6,632 nucleotides of DNA, taken from the NCBI GenBank assembly GCA_015522955.1, contig WALG01000138.1, positions 1 to 6,632 of the forward strand. The letters are read 5' to 3'. This document shows positions 1-6,204 of this stretch, one piece after another (positions within the stretch are counted from its first letter, which is position 1; each line of letters opens with the position of its first letter). The notes beneath the pieces are model-generated. The model was not told the DNA's origin and did not search any database. It worked only from the letters and a program-made list of their open reading frames with translations. The DNA comes from DHVE2 group archaeon. Lineage in GTDB: Archaea; Thermoplasmatota; Thermoplasmata; Thermoplasmatales; Aciduliprofundaceae. The translations under genes were made by a program, and so were the position numbers.

Positions 1-1734
1 GGTATATGTATAATTAGAGATGGCATCATTGTAAAAGACGGACATATGGAGTGCATACCTGAGAAAAGAGAGGTGAGGCCGCCATTGAATCCCAAGTTTC
101 CAATGGAAATTTACAGCATGGCTATTACACAAGATCAAATGAGAATTCTTGAAATGGGGGAGAAAATGGCTAAGAGAGGTGTAATGGTTCTCACAGCAGA
201 TAGGGGGCGGGGTAAGAGTAGCGTTCTAGGAATTTTAGCGGCTCAGTATGCCGGGAAATTTAAAAGAATAGGCGTTACCGCACCAGATATGAATAATTTG
301 TCAGAGTTTTTTAAATTTTTAAAAAAAGCGTTAGATATACGCGGATTGAAATATCATGAAACAAGGCATGGAATATATGGTAAAAAATTTAAGGTAGAAT
401 ATGCAGAACCAGCAGTCTTGGAGCCTAAAAATTATGAATTGCTTGTGGTAGATGAGGCCGCTGGTATTCCCGTACCTCTTTTGCTGAGTTATCTTAGAGC
501 ACGTAGGGTAATATATTCTACAACTACCCATGGCTACGAGGGTATCGGAAGGTCATTTTCCATTCGTTTCATGGAGGAGTTAAAAAAGAGAACTCCAAAG
601 ATACTTAACGTGGAGATAATAGAGCCAATTAGGTACAGTCGAGATGATCCGATTGAAAGGTGGATTTTCGATACTCTTCTCCTGGATTCGGAGCCGTATC
701 CACTGAAGGATGTGAAACTGCAAAAATTGGAGTATAAAAAATACAGAATAGAAGAACTTTTGAGCCAGGAAGATAAATTGAGAGAATATTATGGCATATT
801 TGTTCTCGCCCATTACCGCAACAATCCCAACGACCTTGGGATACTTTGTGATGCTCCCAATCACGAGATAAGGACTCTGGAGTATCAGGGCCATGTGGTG
901 TGCTCGGTGCAGTTGGCCAAGGAGGGAAATCTCGGTACCTATGTGGAAGAGATGTATTATGGTACTACGCCCCCTGGAAACATTGTGCCTGATGTTCTAA
1001 TAAAGCATTACAGGGAGCGTGAATTTGGAAAGTACAAGGGTTACAGGATAGTGAGGATTGCCACACACCCTGAATTTATGGATAGAGGTATTGGCTCAAG
1101 AATGCTCTCACATATAAAAGAGGAAAATGTGGACTGGATAGGCTCGTCCTTCGGGGCTACAGAGAGGTTGCTCAGGTTCTGGATAAAAAATGGATTCTAT
1201 CCTATTCATATTTCTCCAAAATTAAATGAGCGAACGGGCGAGTATTCAGTAGTCGTAATGTATCCTAAACACAGAGAAATTGTCAGGAACTTCAAAAGTA
1301 TCAGAAAAAGGTTCGGTAAAAAATTTGTGCAGAGTTTGAGCGAGGTTCATAGAAACGTTGACCTTGACATCGCTAGACTTCTTCTTCAGAATATGCCCAG
1401 AGATGAAGAACTTCAACTGGATGATGTGGACTGGAGAAGATTGGTTGCGTATGCTTGGGGTCCTGGAAACTATGAGGTAACGCTGGATGTTATTTATCAC
1501 ATAGCCTCAAAGTACTTCTTTCTCAAGAAAAGACCAAAACTCAACGAAGAGCAGGAGAAGATACTGATAGGTAAGGTTTTGCAGCATAGAAACTGGGAGG
1601 ATGTTGGCAGAGAACTCGGTCATGGTGGAACCTATGTGGTTATAGAGTTGCGTGAAATCATGAGAAAATTTCTAAAGGAGGGTTATGAGGATGAAATATT
1701 TGAATTTCAGCGAAGATTTCATGGAGAAAATTAA
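1..1734 (+). CDS. tmcA: tRNA/RNA cytidine acetyltransferase TmcA (5' end outside window)
   Basis: Makes N4-acetylcytidine in RNA, using acetyl-CoA and nucleotide hydrolysis. The bacterial enzyme modifies the elongator tRNA-Met wobble base; archaeal relatives can act on many tRNA and rRNA sites. The reading frame is open to base 1 and already homologous there (CIIRDGIIVKDG), so the ATG at 46 is internal. Roughly 170-200 N-terminal residues, the TmcA_N domain, are missing. Visible in order: RecD-like helicase core with Walker A ADRGRGKSS (196-222), Walker B LLVVDEAAG (439-465) and the family motif STTTHGYEG (517-543); conserved LAHYRNNPNDL; GNAT acetyltransferase domain with acetyl-CoA loop DRGIGS (1081-1098) and SSFGATERLLRFW; then a C-terminal helical RNA-binding region. 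No motif is broken. Its 3' end overlaps the ASCH gene, which suggests cotranscription and coupled translation. Confidence 0.95.
   Translation, partial: GICIIRDGIIVKDGHMECIPEKREVRPPLNPKFPMEIYSMAITQDQMRILEMGEKMAKRGVMVLTADRGRGKSSVLGILAAQYAGKFKRIGVTAPDMNNLSEFFKFLKKALDIRGLKYHETRHGIYGKKFKVEYAEPAVLEPKNYELLVVDEAAGIPVPLLLSYLRARRVIYSTTTHGYEGIGRSFSIRFMEELKKRTPKILNVEIIEPIRYSRDDPIERWIFDTLLLDSEPYPLKDVKLQKLEYKKYRIEELLSQEDKLREYYGIFVLAHYRNNPNDLGILCDAPNHEIRTLEYQGHVVCSVQLAKEGNLGTYVEEMYYGTTPPGNIVPDVLIKHYREREFGKYKGYRIVRIATHPEFMDRGIGSRMLSHIKEENVDWIGSSFGATERLLRFWIKNGFYPIHISPKLNERTGEYSVVVMYPKHREIVRNFKSIRKRFGKKFVQSLSEVHRNVDLDIARLLLQNMPRDEELQLDDVDWRRLVAYAWGPGNYEVTLDVIYHIASKYFFLKKRPKLNEEQEKILIGKVLQHRNWEDVGRELGHGGTYVVIELREIMRKFLKEGYEDEIFEFQRRFHGEN
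1674..1682 (+). promoter_or_regulatory. Shine-Dalgarno sequence for the ASCH gene, inside tmcA
   Basis: AAAGGAGGG lies 8 bases before the ATG at 1691 but only 2 bases before the ATG at 1685. The spacing favours 1691 as the start. The site lies within the tmcA coding sequence, so ribosomes finishing tmcA could reinitiate here. Confidence 0.65.
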
Positions 1735-2008
1735 AAAAGGAGAGAAACGTGCAACACTGCGCTTGGGAATAAAAGATTATTCTCCCGGAGAGATGGTGAT
1801 GGTGAGATGTGGCGCCATCGATATCGGTTTGGCGGAGATAGAAGAGGTCCACATTAAAAAATTCAGGGAAATAAGTGAAGAGGATGCCATTATCGATGGA
1901 TTCTCAACGCTCAGAGAGTTGAAGAATGCATTGCGCAAATTTTATGGGGATATCCACCCAGAGGTTATCTTCACACAGATAAAATTCAGATTATGTGAAA
2001 TATATTAA
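1691..2008 (+). CDS. Small ASCH-domain protein
   Basis: A 105-residue single-domain ASCH protein (PUA-like fold). The family binds RNA, and its E. coli member YqfB (about 103 residues) hydrolyses N4-acetylcytidine. The N-terminal signature FSEDFMEKIKKGEKRATLRLG (residues 6-26) and the central YSPGEMVMVRCG are typical. Aligned from memory with YqfB, the catalytic Lys and Thr match K19 and T22 in the GEKRATLR segment. The third YqfB residue, a Glu, has no clean counterpart; D69 in DGF is the nearest. Start chosen at 1691 because of the Shine-Dalgarno spacing; 1685 would add two residues. It begins 44 bases before the tmcA stop and ends overlapping the opposite-strand gene by 18 bases. ASCH identity is strong; the enzymatic role is inference, and an RNA-binding role is equally possible. 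Confidence 0.85.
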   Translation: MKYLNFSEDFMEKIKKGEKRATLRLGIKDYSPGEMVMVRCGAIDIGLAEIEEVHIKKFREISEEDAIIDGFSTLRELKNALRKFYGDIHPEVIFTQIKFRLCEIY

Positions 2009-2509
2009 ACTTGGTTCTTCATGATTTCCTTCCATAACCGTTTTCTTCAGAGATTTTAACGAGGAATTGTATTTTGAGAATATTCTTCTCCCTCTACCCA
2101 GTTCCAGTTCCATCTTTTTCAGAATCTTCTCAGCGGTGCTTAATCTTCGCAAATTCATGGAATGGTTAAATGCGTTTATGAGCGAGAAGAAATTTCCCAT
2201 CCAGAGTTGAACCTGGGTGTAACTCTTCATCACATCGTCCATGATTTTATACTCTTTTGAAGAGGGGGGTGTGGTATTGTACATCTCCATTATCCAAGAC
2301 ATGGCCTTGGTATCCATGTCGTAACCTTTAAGATATGCAGTGTAAGCTTCCACCCTCTTGCTTATGGTAGAAAACTCTTTTAGAATTTTTATAAATCTTT
2401 TACTAGGACTCTTTTTCTGTAATTCCATCTTTAAAAGTGCCTTCTGGTCGTCCATGAGATATGCAATGTCCATCTCCCCCAACCCAAATTTCTTAATGGA
2501 TTTAGCCAT
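1991..2509 (-). CDS. Unrecognised all-helical basic protein
   Basis: I do not recognise this 172-residue protein. It looks entirely alpha-helical and soluble, with no signal peptide or membrane segment, and is rich in Lys, Met and Ser. A central stretch (about residues 66-118) has several aromatic and Met residues (SWIMEMYN, QLWMGNFF), which suggests a packed helical core. Basic clusters lie at 31-44 and 121-156 (GRGRR at 138-142), so nucleic-acid contact is possible but unproven. No Cys is present. The ATG at 2509 is preferred over the in-frame TTG at 2524, because a TATA box sits 25 bases before the ATG and fits a leaderless mRNA. It is convergent with the ASCH gene (18-base overlap) and divergent from the zinc-ribbon gene. 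Ordinary codon use and length support a real gene, probably lineage-restricted. Confidence 0.75.
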   Translation of the reverse strand: MAKSIKKFGLGEMDIAYLMDDQKALLKMELQKKSPSKRFIKILKEFSTISKRVEAYTAYLKGYDMDTKAMSWIMEMYNTTPPSSKEYKIMDDVMKSYTQVQLWMGNFFSLINAFNHSMNLRRLSTAEKILKKMELELGRGRRIFSKYNSSLKSLKKTVMEGNHEEPSLIYFT

Positions 2510-2528
2510 AGATAATCTTTGCAACCAT

Positions 2529-2539
2529 AAAATATAAAA
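2529..2539 (-). promoter_or_regulatory. TATA box of the helical-protein gene
   Basis: On the - strand this reads TTTTATATTTT, centred about 25 bases upstream of the ATG at 2509. That is the archaeal TATA-to-start distance, so the transcript should begin at or within a few bases of the ATG. No Shine-Dalgarno sequence is seen, consistent with a leaderless mRNA. Confidence 0.6.
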
Positions 2540-2589
2540 CCTTCTACGATGTTTTCAGGAACGATAATGATGGTGAGCACCTCAAAATA

Positions 2590-2598
2590 TTTTTATAT
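2590..2598 (+). promoter_or_regulatory. TATA box of the zinc-ribbon/DUF131 operon
   Basis: TTTTTATAT centred near 2594, about 27 bases upstream of the ATG at 2622, preceded by an A-rich stretch (CAAAATA) where a BRE would lie. The spacing predicts a leaderless transcript, and there is no convincing Shine-Dalgarno sequence before the ATG. It is back-to-back with the TATA box at 2529-2539. Confidence 0.6.
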
Positions 2599-2621
2599 GA
2601 GTAGGAAAATGGGACATCGCA

Positions 2622-3578
2622 ATGAATGGTGGTAGTGGTAGCGAGCAATTCATACTCTTGATAACTTTCGTCTCTCTCTCTATACTCTTATTTGCCTATC
2701 TTTTACTCTGGATTAATCGTAGGAAGAATAAGAAGGCCATGCTTCTTGGGAAGGTTCCCATAGAGGAAGATACCTATAATCAGATGCAGATTGTAAAATC
2801 CATGGCTAACGTTATGGAGGATAAAGGCTACGATGTTGGTGGGGTGAAAAGCGTGCTTCACAAGGCAGAGATAGCTTATGTGGATGGAAGGTATGGTGAG
2901 TGTTTGGAAATCGTGAACAATGCCAAGAGAATGCTTATGAGAATTAGAAACGAAGAAAAAATAGAGGATACAATGAGTCCCCATGTGGAGCGGGAACTTG
3001 AGATAATAAAAAATGTGACACCAGCAACATCTCAACCTCTGGAAACTATGAAAACAGTGGAAGACAAAAAAGAAGAGGAGGAGATGCCACCTCAGGTCAA
3101 GGATTACATGAAAAAGTTACCTCCGAACTATCTTCAGTCTAAATTCGAGATTGGCGTGGTGGAAGAAAAAATCCTGAGAAAGGAGGAGGGGGAAGTAAAG
3201 GAGGCGGCTAAACTCTACCTCATAAAGGCTAAGGAGGCATTCGAGCATGGAGATTACGCCTCTGCCCTGAAATTTGCAGTCAGAAGCAATAAGATTCTTG
3301 ATACAAACGAGGTTACCTATGTTTCTATGGATAAGATAGGCACTGTGGAGAAAACTCCTGCACCCATAGTAGCACCACTGGTAGAGGAAACAAGGGAGGA
3401 AGAGGAGCATCAGGAGGAACTCAGATGTCCCAAATGTGGAGCAATTGTTAGACCCGAGGACAGGTACTGCTGGAACTGTGGTGCAAAATTGGTTTTTGTA
3501 TATACCTGCCCCAACTGTGGCGCTGAAGTAACCAGCGAGGATAAGTACTGCAGGCATTGCGGATACAAATTGAGGTGA
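2622..3578 (+). CDS. Membrane-anchored TPR-like protein with two C-terminal zinc ribbons
   Basis: A 318-residue protein of unknown function. Residues 9-31 form one hydrophobic helix, followed at once by basic NRRKNKK (32-38). By the positive-inside rule this is a signal anchor with the rest of the protein in the cytoplasm. Two helical hairpins resemble single TPR units: about 74-106 (KAEIAYVDGRYGECLEI) and about 194-226 (KAKEAFEHGDYASALKF). Charged, Glu-rich linkers lie at 107-170 and 240-266. The C-terminus carries two zinc ribbons with identical spacing: C269/C272/C283/C286 and C296/C299/C310/C313, each CxxC-x10-CxxC. The start is fixed by the TATA box 27 bases upstream. The next gene begins 4 bases after the stop, so the two are an operon. 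A scaffold or sensor that holds partners at the membrane is a reasonable inference; no catalytic motif is visible. Confidence 0.9.
   Translation: MNGGSGSEQFILLITFVSLSILLFAYLLLWINRRKNKKAMLLGKVPIEEDTYNQMQIVKSMANVMEDKGYDVGGVKSVLHKAEIAYVDGRYGECLEIVNNAKRMLMRIRNEEKIEDTMSPHVERELEIIKNVTPATSQPLETMKTVEDKKEEEEMPPQVKDYMKKLPPNYLQSKFEIGVVEEKILRKEEGEVKEAAKLYLIKAKEAFEHGDYASALKFAVRSNKILDTNEVTYVSMDKIGTVEKTPAPIVAPLVEETREEEEHQEELRCPKCGAIVRPEDRYCWNCGAKLVFVYTCPNCGAEVTSEDKYCRHCGYKLR
3572..3578 (+). promoter_or_regulatory. Shine-Dalgarno sequence for the DUF131 gene
   Basis: GAGGTGA is a full match to the archaeal anti-Shine-Dalgarno core, 4 bases before the ATG at 3583, and it contains the TGA stop of the preceding gene. 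This argues for tightly coupled translation. By contrast, the first gene of the operon has no such site. Confidence 0.65.
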
Positions 3579-3582
3579 GGAT

Positions 3583-4020
3583 ATGCTTCGCAGGTTTGCA
3601 TATCTTCTTCTCCTTCTTGGCGGAGGGCTATTTGTTTATGGCCTACTAACTGGTGAGGTGCGATTTGCCCTTCTTTTAATATTTCCCGTATTTTACGGTT
3701 CTGGAGTTATCTCTGGACTGGCCTTTACTCTCATATTCCTTGGCTTTGTATTACTTTTTCTGGAACCGTTTTTGTCTCATAAAACATCTTTTGATACAAA
3801 ATCTCCACCGATAACTTACTCTTCAGAAAAAAATATTCCTCAAATCTATAGAGAAAAGGAGGTGAAAACCGAGAAAAAATATGGAGGGCTCATTTTAATA
3901 GGACCTATTCCAATAGTGTTTGGCTCAGATAGAGATACAGTGCTTGTGGTGGTGCTCATAGCACTATTAATTCTTGCATTTATTGTATTCTTTTTTGCTC
4001 TGCCCTTCATTCAGGGATAA
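3583..4020 (+). CDS. DUF131 (TIGR00304-type) integral membrane protein
   Basis: A 145-residue membrane protein matching the archaeal DUF131 family in layout and signature; its function is unknown. There are hydrophobic helices at about 5-22, 27-60 (long enough for one or two spans, broken by FYGSG) and 118-141. Between them is a polar loop (64-99) ending in the family hallmark GGLILIGPIPIVFGSD (101-116), a Gly/Pro-rich segment just before the last helix. The start at 3583 follows a strong Shine-Dalgarno sequence. It is the second gene of an operon with the zinc-ribbon membrane protein, so the two may act together at the membrane. The 3' end overlaps the oppositely directed coiled-coil gene by 10 bases. 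Family call from memory of the motif; no enzymatic residues stand out. Confidence 0.85.
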   Translation: MLRRFAYLLLLLGGGLFVYGLLTGEVRFALLLIFPVFYGSGVISGLAFTLIFLGFVLLFLEPFLSHKTSFDTKSPPITYSSEKNIPQIYREKEVKTEKKYGGLILIGPIPIVFGSDRDTVLVVVLIALLILAFIVFFFALPFIQG

Positions 4021-4859
4021 CTTATTCTTTTCTTCTTTTTGAGTCTCTCAATAATATCATTTATTTCTTCATCCTCCAGTTCTGTGAGTTCCTCACCTCT
4101 CCGGTGAAGTTCCTCTATTATGCTTCTCTCCTCCTCTTTTTTCTTTCTGTATTCTCCCTTCATCTCGATAATCTTCTCCAGCATCTCCTGCGCTTTCTCA
4201 TGGAACTGATCCGCTTTCTCTCTGTTTTTCTGATATTCCTTATGCTTTTCATCCATCATCTCTCTTAAATATTTCATCTTCTCGGATATTTCTACCACAT
4301 GGGTGTGGTGTACTTGCGACTTTTTGTAGAGTTCAACAACATTTCTATGCTCTTCCTCTGCGCTCTTTTCAAGTTTCAGGATTTCATCCTCAATGCTTTT
4401 TGCCTCTCCCATCAATTCTCTTTTCTTCTCAACCTCTTTTTCAAGTTCTTTCTCTCTTTTTACAAGGCTGCGCAAATTGCTTATTAACCGATTCTCCTCC
4501 TCAAGGGAATGGGGCCTGGTCTGGAGTTCTCGCTCCATTCGCTTTATCTCATCCTGCACTCTGAGAAGTTCTTCTTCCACGGTACCCTGAGCATTTCTTT
4601 TACTTTTTCTAAGATGCTCTCTTAGCAACTTTATTCTCTCTCTGAGTTCGTTTCTTCTTCTCTTGTGCTCTTTCATCTCCCTTACAATGGTATCCCTCTG
4701 CTCTCTCTCCCTGTTTCTCTCCTCTTTTAGTTTCATGTATTCTTCCCTGAGGAGATCCCTCTCTTCTCTGGCCTGCTTGGCCAAATTATTAAACTCATCT
4801 CTACGCTGTCGATAATTCTGAAACTTTTCCTCCGCGCTCTGAAGTTCTGTCTTTTTCAT
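4011..4859 (-). CDS. COG1340-type archaeal coiled-coil protein
   Basis: A 282-residue, almost entirely charged helical protein with long coiled coils: about residues 5-112, then 118-180 and 185-275. The breaks fall at KRNAQGTVEEE (88-97) and QTRPHSLEEE (113-122). The TRPxSLEEE turn and repeated EKADxxHEK-like units (215-222) are what I remember of the archaeal COG1340 family, which has no settled function. There is no signal peptide, membrane helix or nucleotide-binding motif; the P-loop glycines of SMC/Rad50 proteins are absent, so it is not a truncated one. A His cluster, VHHTHVV (183-189), sits in the third coil. It begins 18 bases after the ftsZ stop with no clear Shine-Dalgarno sequence, so expression is probably from the ftsZ promoter. 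The position suggests, but does not show, a cell-division or cytoskeletal role. Confidence 0.85.
   Translation of the reverse strand: MKKTELQSAEEKFQNYRQRRDEFNNLAKQAREERDLLREEYMKLKEERNREREQRDTIVREMKEHKRRRNELRERIKLLREHLRKSKRNAQGTVEEELLRVQDEIKRMERELQTRPHSLEEENRLISNLRSLVKREKELEKEVEKKRELMGEAKSIEDEILKLEKSAEEEHRNVVELYKKSQVHHTHVVEISEKMKYLREMMDEKHKEYQKNREKADQFHEKAQEMLEKIIEMKGEYRKKKEEERSIIEELHRRGEELTELEDEEINDIIERLKKKKRISYP
4021..4041 (+). terminator. Possible T-rich terminator after the DUF131 gene
   Basis: A pyrimidine stretch with several T runs (TTATTCTTTTCTTCTTTTT) directly follows the DUF131 stop. Archaeal termination is driven by T-rich tracts, so this could end the operon. However, it is also the reverse complement of a Lys-rich C-terminus (KKKKRI) of the coiled-coil gene, which alone explains the composition. 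Confidence 0.3.
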
Positions 4860-4877
4860 AATAAAAACCAGAAAGGA

Positions 4878-5987
4878 TTAATCTATAACATCTATATCCG
4901 CATCCAGAGTTTCACCTGCCAGTTCCCTTGCAGCCTTCAATGAGCCACCTTTCTCGATAAAGTAAGGAGATTTCACACCGGAAAGCACAACCAGTACCTG
5001 CACCATATTCTCCATCTCCGGGTCCACCGAAGCGCCCCAGATAATCTTTGCCATGGGATTAATCTTTTTCTGCACAAGGTCCACGGCCATCTGTGCCTCT
5101 TTAACGCTCATGTGCTCATCGCCCACAATGCGTACCAGAGCGCCTGTAGCATCGCTTATATCTGCATCTATAAGGGGAGAGTTTATTGCCTCCTCAACAG
5201 CCTCTTTCACACGCTCCTGTGTACTTTCGCTCTCGCCAATGCCCACCATGGCCACACCACCAGAACCAAGCACGGTTTTTAGGTCTGCGTAGTCCACATT
5301 TACGAGGCCTGGCTTTGTGAGTATCTCCGTTATGCCTTTTATGGTAATCATAAGCACAGTATCTGCTACCTTGAAAGCCTCATTTAATGGCAGTCTTGGA
5401 ACAAGTTCAAGTAGTTTATCGTTGGGTATCACAATGGTGGTATCTGAGTATCTGCGCAAACGCTCAAGGCCCCACAAGGCGTTCTCCATCCTCAGTTTTC
5501 CCTCCGCCTGAAAGGGTAAGGTGACCACGGAAAGGACCAGGGCACCCATCTCTTTGGCCAGTTTTGCTATGTATGGAGCACTACCTGTACCGGTACCACC
5601 ACCAAGGCCTGCAGTGACAAAAACCATATCGGCATTTTGAAGAACTGAGGTTAATTGCTCCTCAGATTCTCTGGCAGCGTCTTCGCCTACCAGTGGGTCA
5701 GAGCCTGCTCCCAATCCTCTGGTTCTTCTTCTGCCTAAAAGTACCTTGCGATTTGCCCTTATATGAAGAAGATGCTGAGCATCTGTATTTGCTGCAATGA
5801 GTTCTGCACCATACACACCTTCCTCCATCATACGCTGTATGGTGTTGCTTCCGCCACCGCCACAACCTACAATCTTGATATTCACCTTCAATTTCTCAAC
5901 AAGCTCCCTAAGTTCCTCATCCTCAGGAGCAGTCACATTGATTTCCCTTTTCTCTTCCTCTTTGTTACCAACACCCAAAAATTTCAT
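4878..5987 (-). CDS. ftsZ: Cell division GTPase FtsZ
   Basis: A tubulin-family GTPase that polymerises into the mid-cell ring. It is complete at 369 residues. Seen in order: short charged N-terminal extension (1-34); nucleotide-binding loop GCGGGGSNT (41-49); NTDAQHL (68-73 region); TRGLGAG (89-95); tubulin signature GGGTGTGSAP (129-138); T7 loop NVDYAD (230-235) with the two acidic residues that complete the neighbour's GTPase site; C-terminal beta domain with IIWGAS (315-320) and SGVKSPY. The tail is short (GETLDADIDVID, 358-369), with no long disordered linker. The GGGGSNT version of the loop reminds me of the archaeal FtsZ2 group, but other segments resemble FtsZ1, so I leave the paralogue open. 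It has its own TATA box and Shine-Dalgarno sequence and is followed by the coiled-coil gene. Confidence 0.97.
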   Translation of the reverse strand: MKFLGVGNKEEEKREINVTAPEDEELRELVEKLKVNIKIVGCGGGGSNTIQRMMEEGVYGAELIAANTDAQHLLHIRANRKVLLGRRRTRGLGAGSDPLVGEDAARESEEQLTSVLQNADMVFVTAGLGGGTGTGSAPYIAKLAKEMGALVLSVVTLPFQAEGKLRMENALWGLERLRRYSDTTIVIPNDKLLELVPRLPLNEAFKVADTVLMITIKGITEILTKPGLVNVDYADLKTVLGSGGVAMVGIGESESTQERVKEAVEEAINSPLIDADISDATGALVRIVGDEHMSVKEAQMAVDLVQKKINPMAKIIWGASVDPEMENMVQVLVVLSGVKSPYFIEKGGSLKAARELAGETLDADIDVID

Positions 5988-5990
5988 GGA

Positions 5991-6001
5991 TATCCCTTCC
6001 C
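5991..6001 (-). promoter_or_regulatory. ftsZ: Shine-Dalgarno region of ftsZ
   Basis: On the - strand the leader reads GGGAAGGGATATCC directly before the ATG at 5987. The purine block GGAAGGGA is about 5-12 bases from the start, which supports this ATG. Unlike the divergent pair at 2510-2621, this gene seems to have a short leader with a ribosome binding site. Confidence 0.5.
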
Positions 6002-6026
6002 GTTCTTTTTAAAGATAATGATTCCA

Positions 6027-6036
6027 TAATATAAAA
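6027..6036 (-). promoter_or_regulatory. ftsZ: TATA box of ftsZ
   Basis: TTTTATATTA on the - strand, centred about 45 bases before the ftsZ ATG. A start site about 26 bases downstream would give a leader of roughly 18-20 bases that contains the Shine-Dalgarno block. A second weaker candidate, TTTATAAC, lies at 6074-6081, just after the tRNA terminator. Confidence 0.55.
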
Positions 6037-6083
6037 GAATTTCTTATTTATCCTTTGAGATAACACATTTCAAGTTATAAAGG

Positions 6084-6097
6084 AAAAATGCAAAAAG
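6084..6097 (-). terminator. Oligo-T terminator of tRNA-Gly
   Basis: Immediately 3' of the tRNA the - strand reads CTTTTTGCATTTTT, two runs of five T. Such runs are typical archaeal terminators and would separate the tRNA transcript from ftsZ. Confidence 0.5.
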
Positions 6098-6170
6098 TGC
6101 GGGTGCCGGGATTTGAACCCGGGGCAAAGCCGTGGCAGGGCCTCGTGTTACCAGGCTACACCACACCCGC
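6098..6170 (-). tRNA. tRNA-Gly (anticodon GCC)
   Basis: A 73-base intronless cloverleaf. Acceptor GCGGGTG pairs with CACCCGC; U8 G9; D stem GTGT/ACAC with loop AGCCTGGTA; anticodon stem AGGCC/GGCTT (one G-T pair) with loop CTGCCAC, giving anticodon GCC; four-base variable loop TGCC; T stem CCGGG/CCCGG with loop TTCAAAT; discriminator A. The 3' CCA is not encoded, as is usual in many archaea, and must be added after transcription. It lies between bioY and ftsZ on the same strand. No TATA box is found at the expected distance before its 5' end: that stretch is occupied by a hairpin. Confidence 0.96.
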
Positions 6171-6177
6171 ATTCTCA

Positions 6178-6204
6178 GGTGAGTTCGCATCTCAGATGCT
6201 CACC
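6178..6204 (-). other. Hairpin in the tRNA-Gly leader
   Basis: On the - strand GGTGA (6204-6200) pairs with TCACC (6182-6178), and directly inside it GCATC pairs with GATGC around a TGA loop. A four-base GAAC bulge sits on the 3' side. This gives ten stacked pairs ending about 8 bases before the tRNA 5' end. It could be a processing signal, a bioY 3' end structure or a relic of duplication; no long T run follows it. Confidence 0.6.

Noticed and set aside
46..1734. ATG at 46 as the tmcA start
   Set aside because: The frame is open to base 1 and the upstream residues already match TmcA, so the gene continues beyond the window.
2510..2524. TTG at 2524 as start of the helical-protein gene
   Set aside because: The TATA box is too close (about 10 bases) for transcription to include it; the ATG at 2509 fits the normal spacing.
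3117..3557. 146-codon - strand reading frame across the zinc-ribbon gene
   Set aside because: It is antisense to a well-supported coding sequence and its Cys-rich translation is the mirror of the zinc ribbon codons; no promoter or ribosome site.
4011..4859. SMC/Rad50-type ATPase fragment
   Set aside because: The coiled coils are similar in character, but there are no Walker or signature motifs and the length fits the stand-alone archaeal coiled-coil family.
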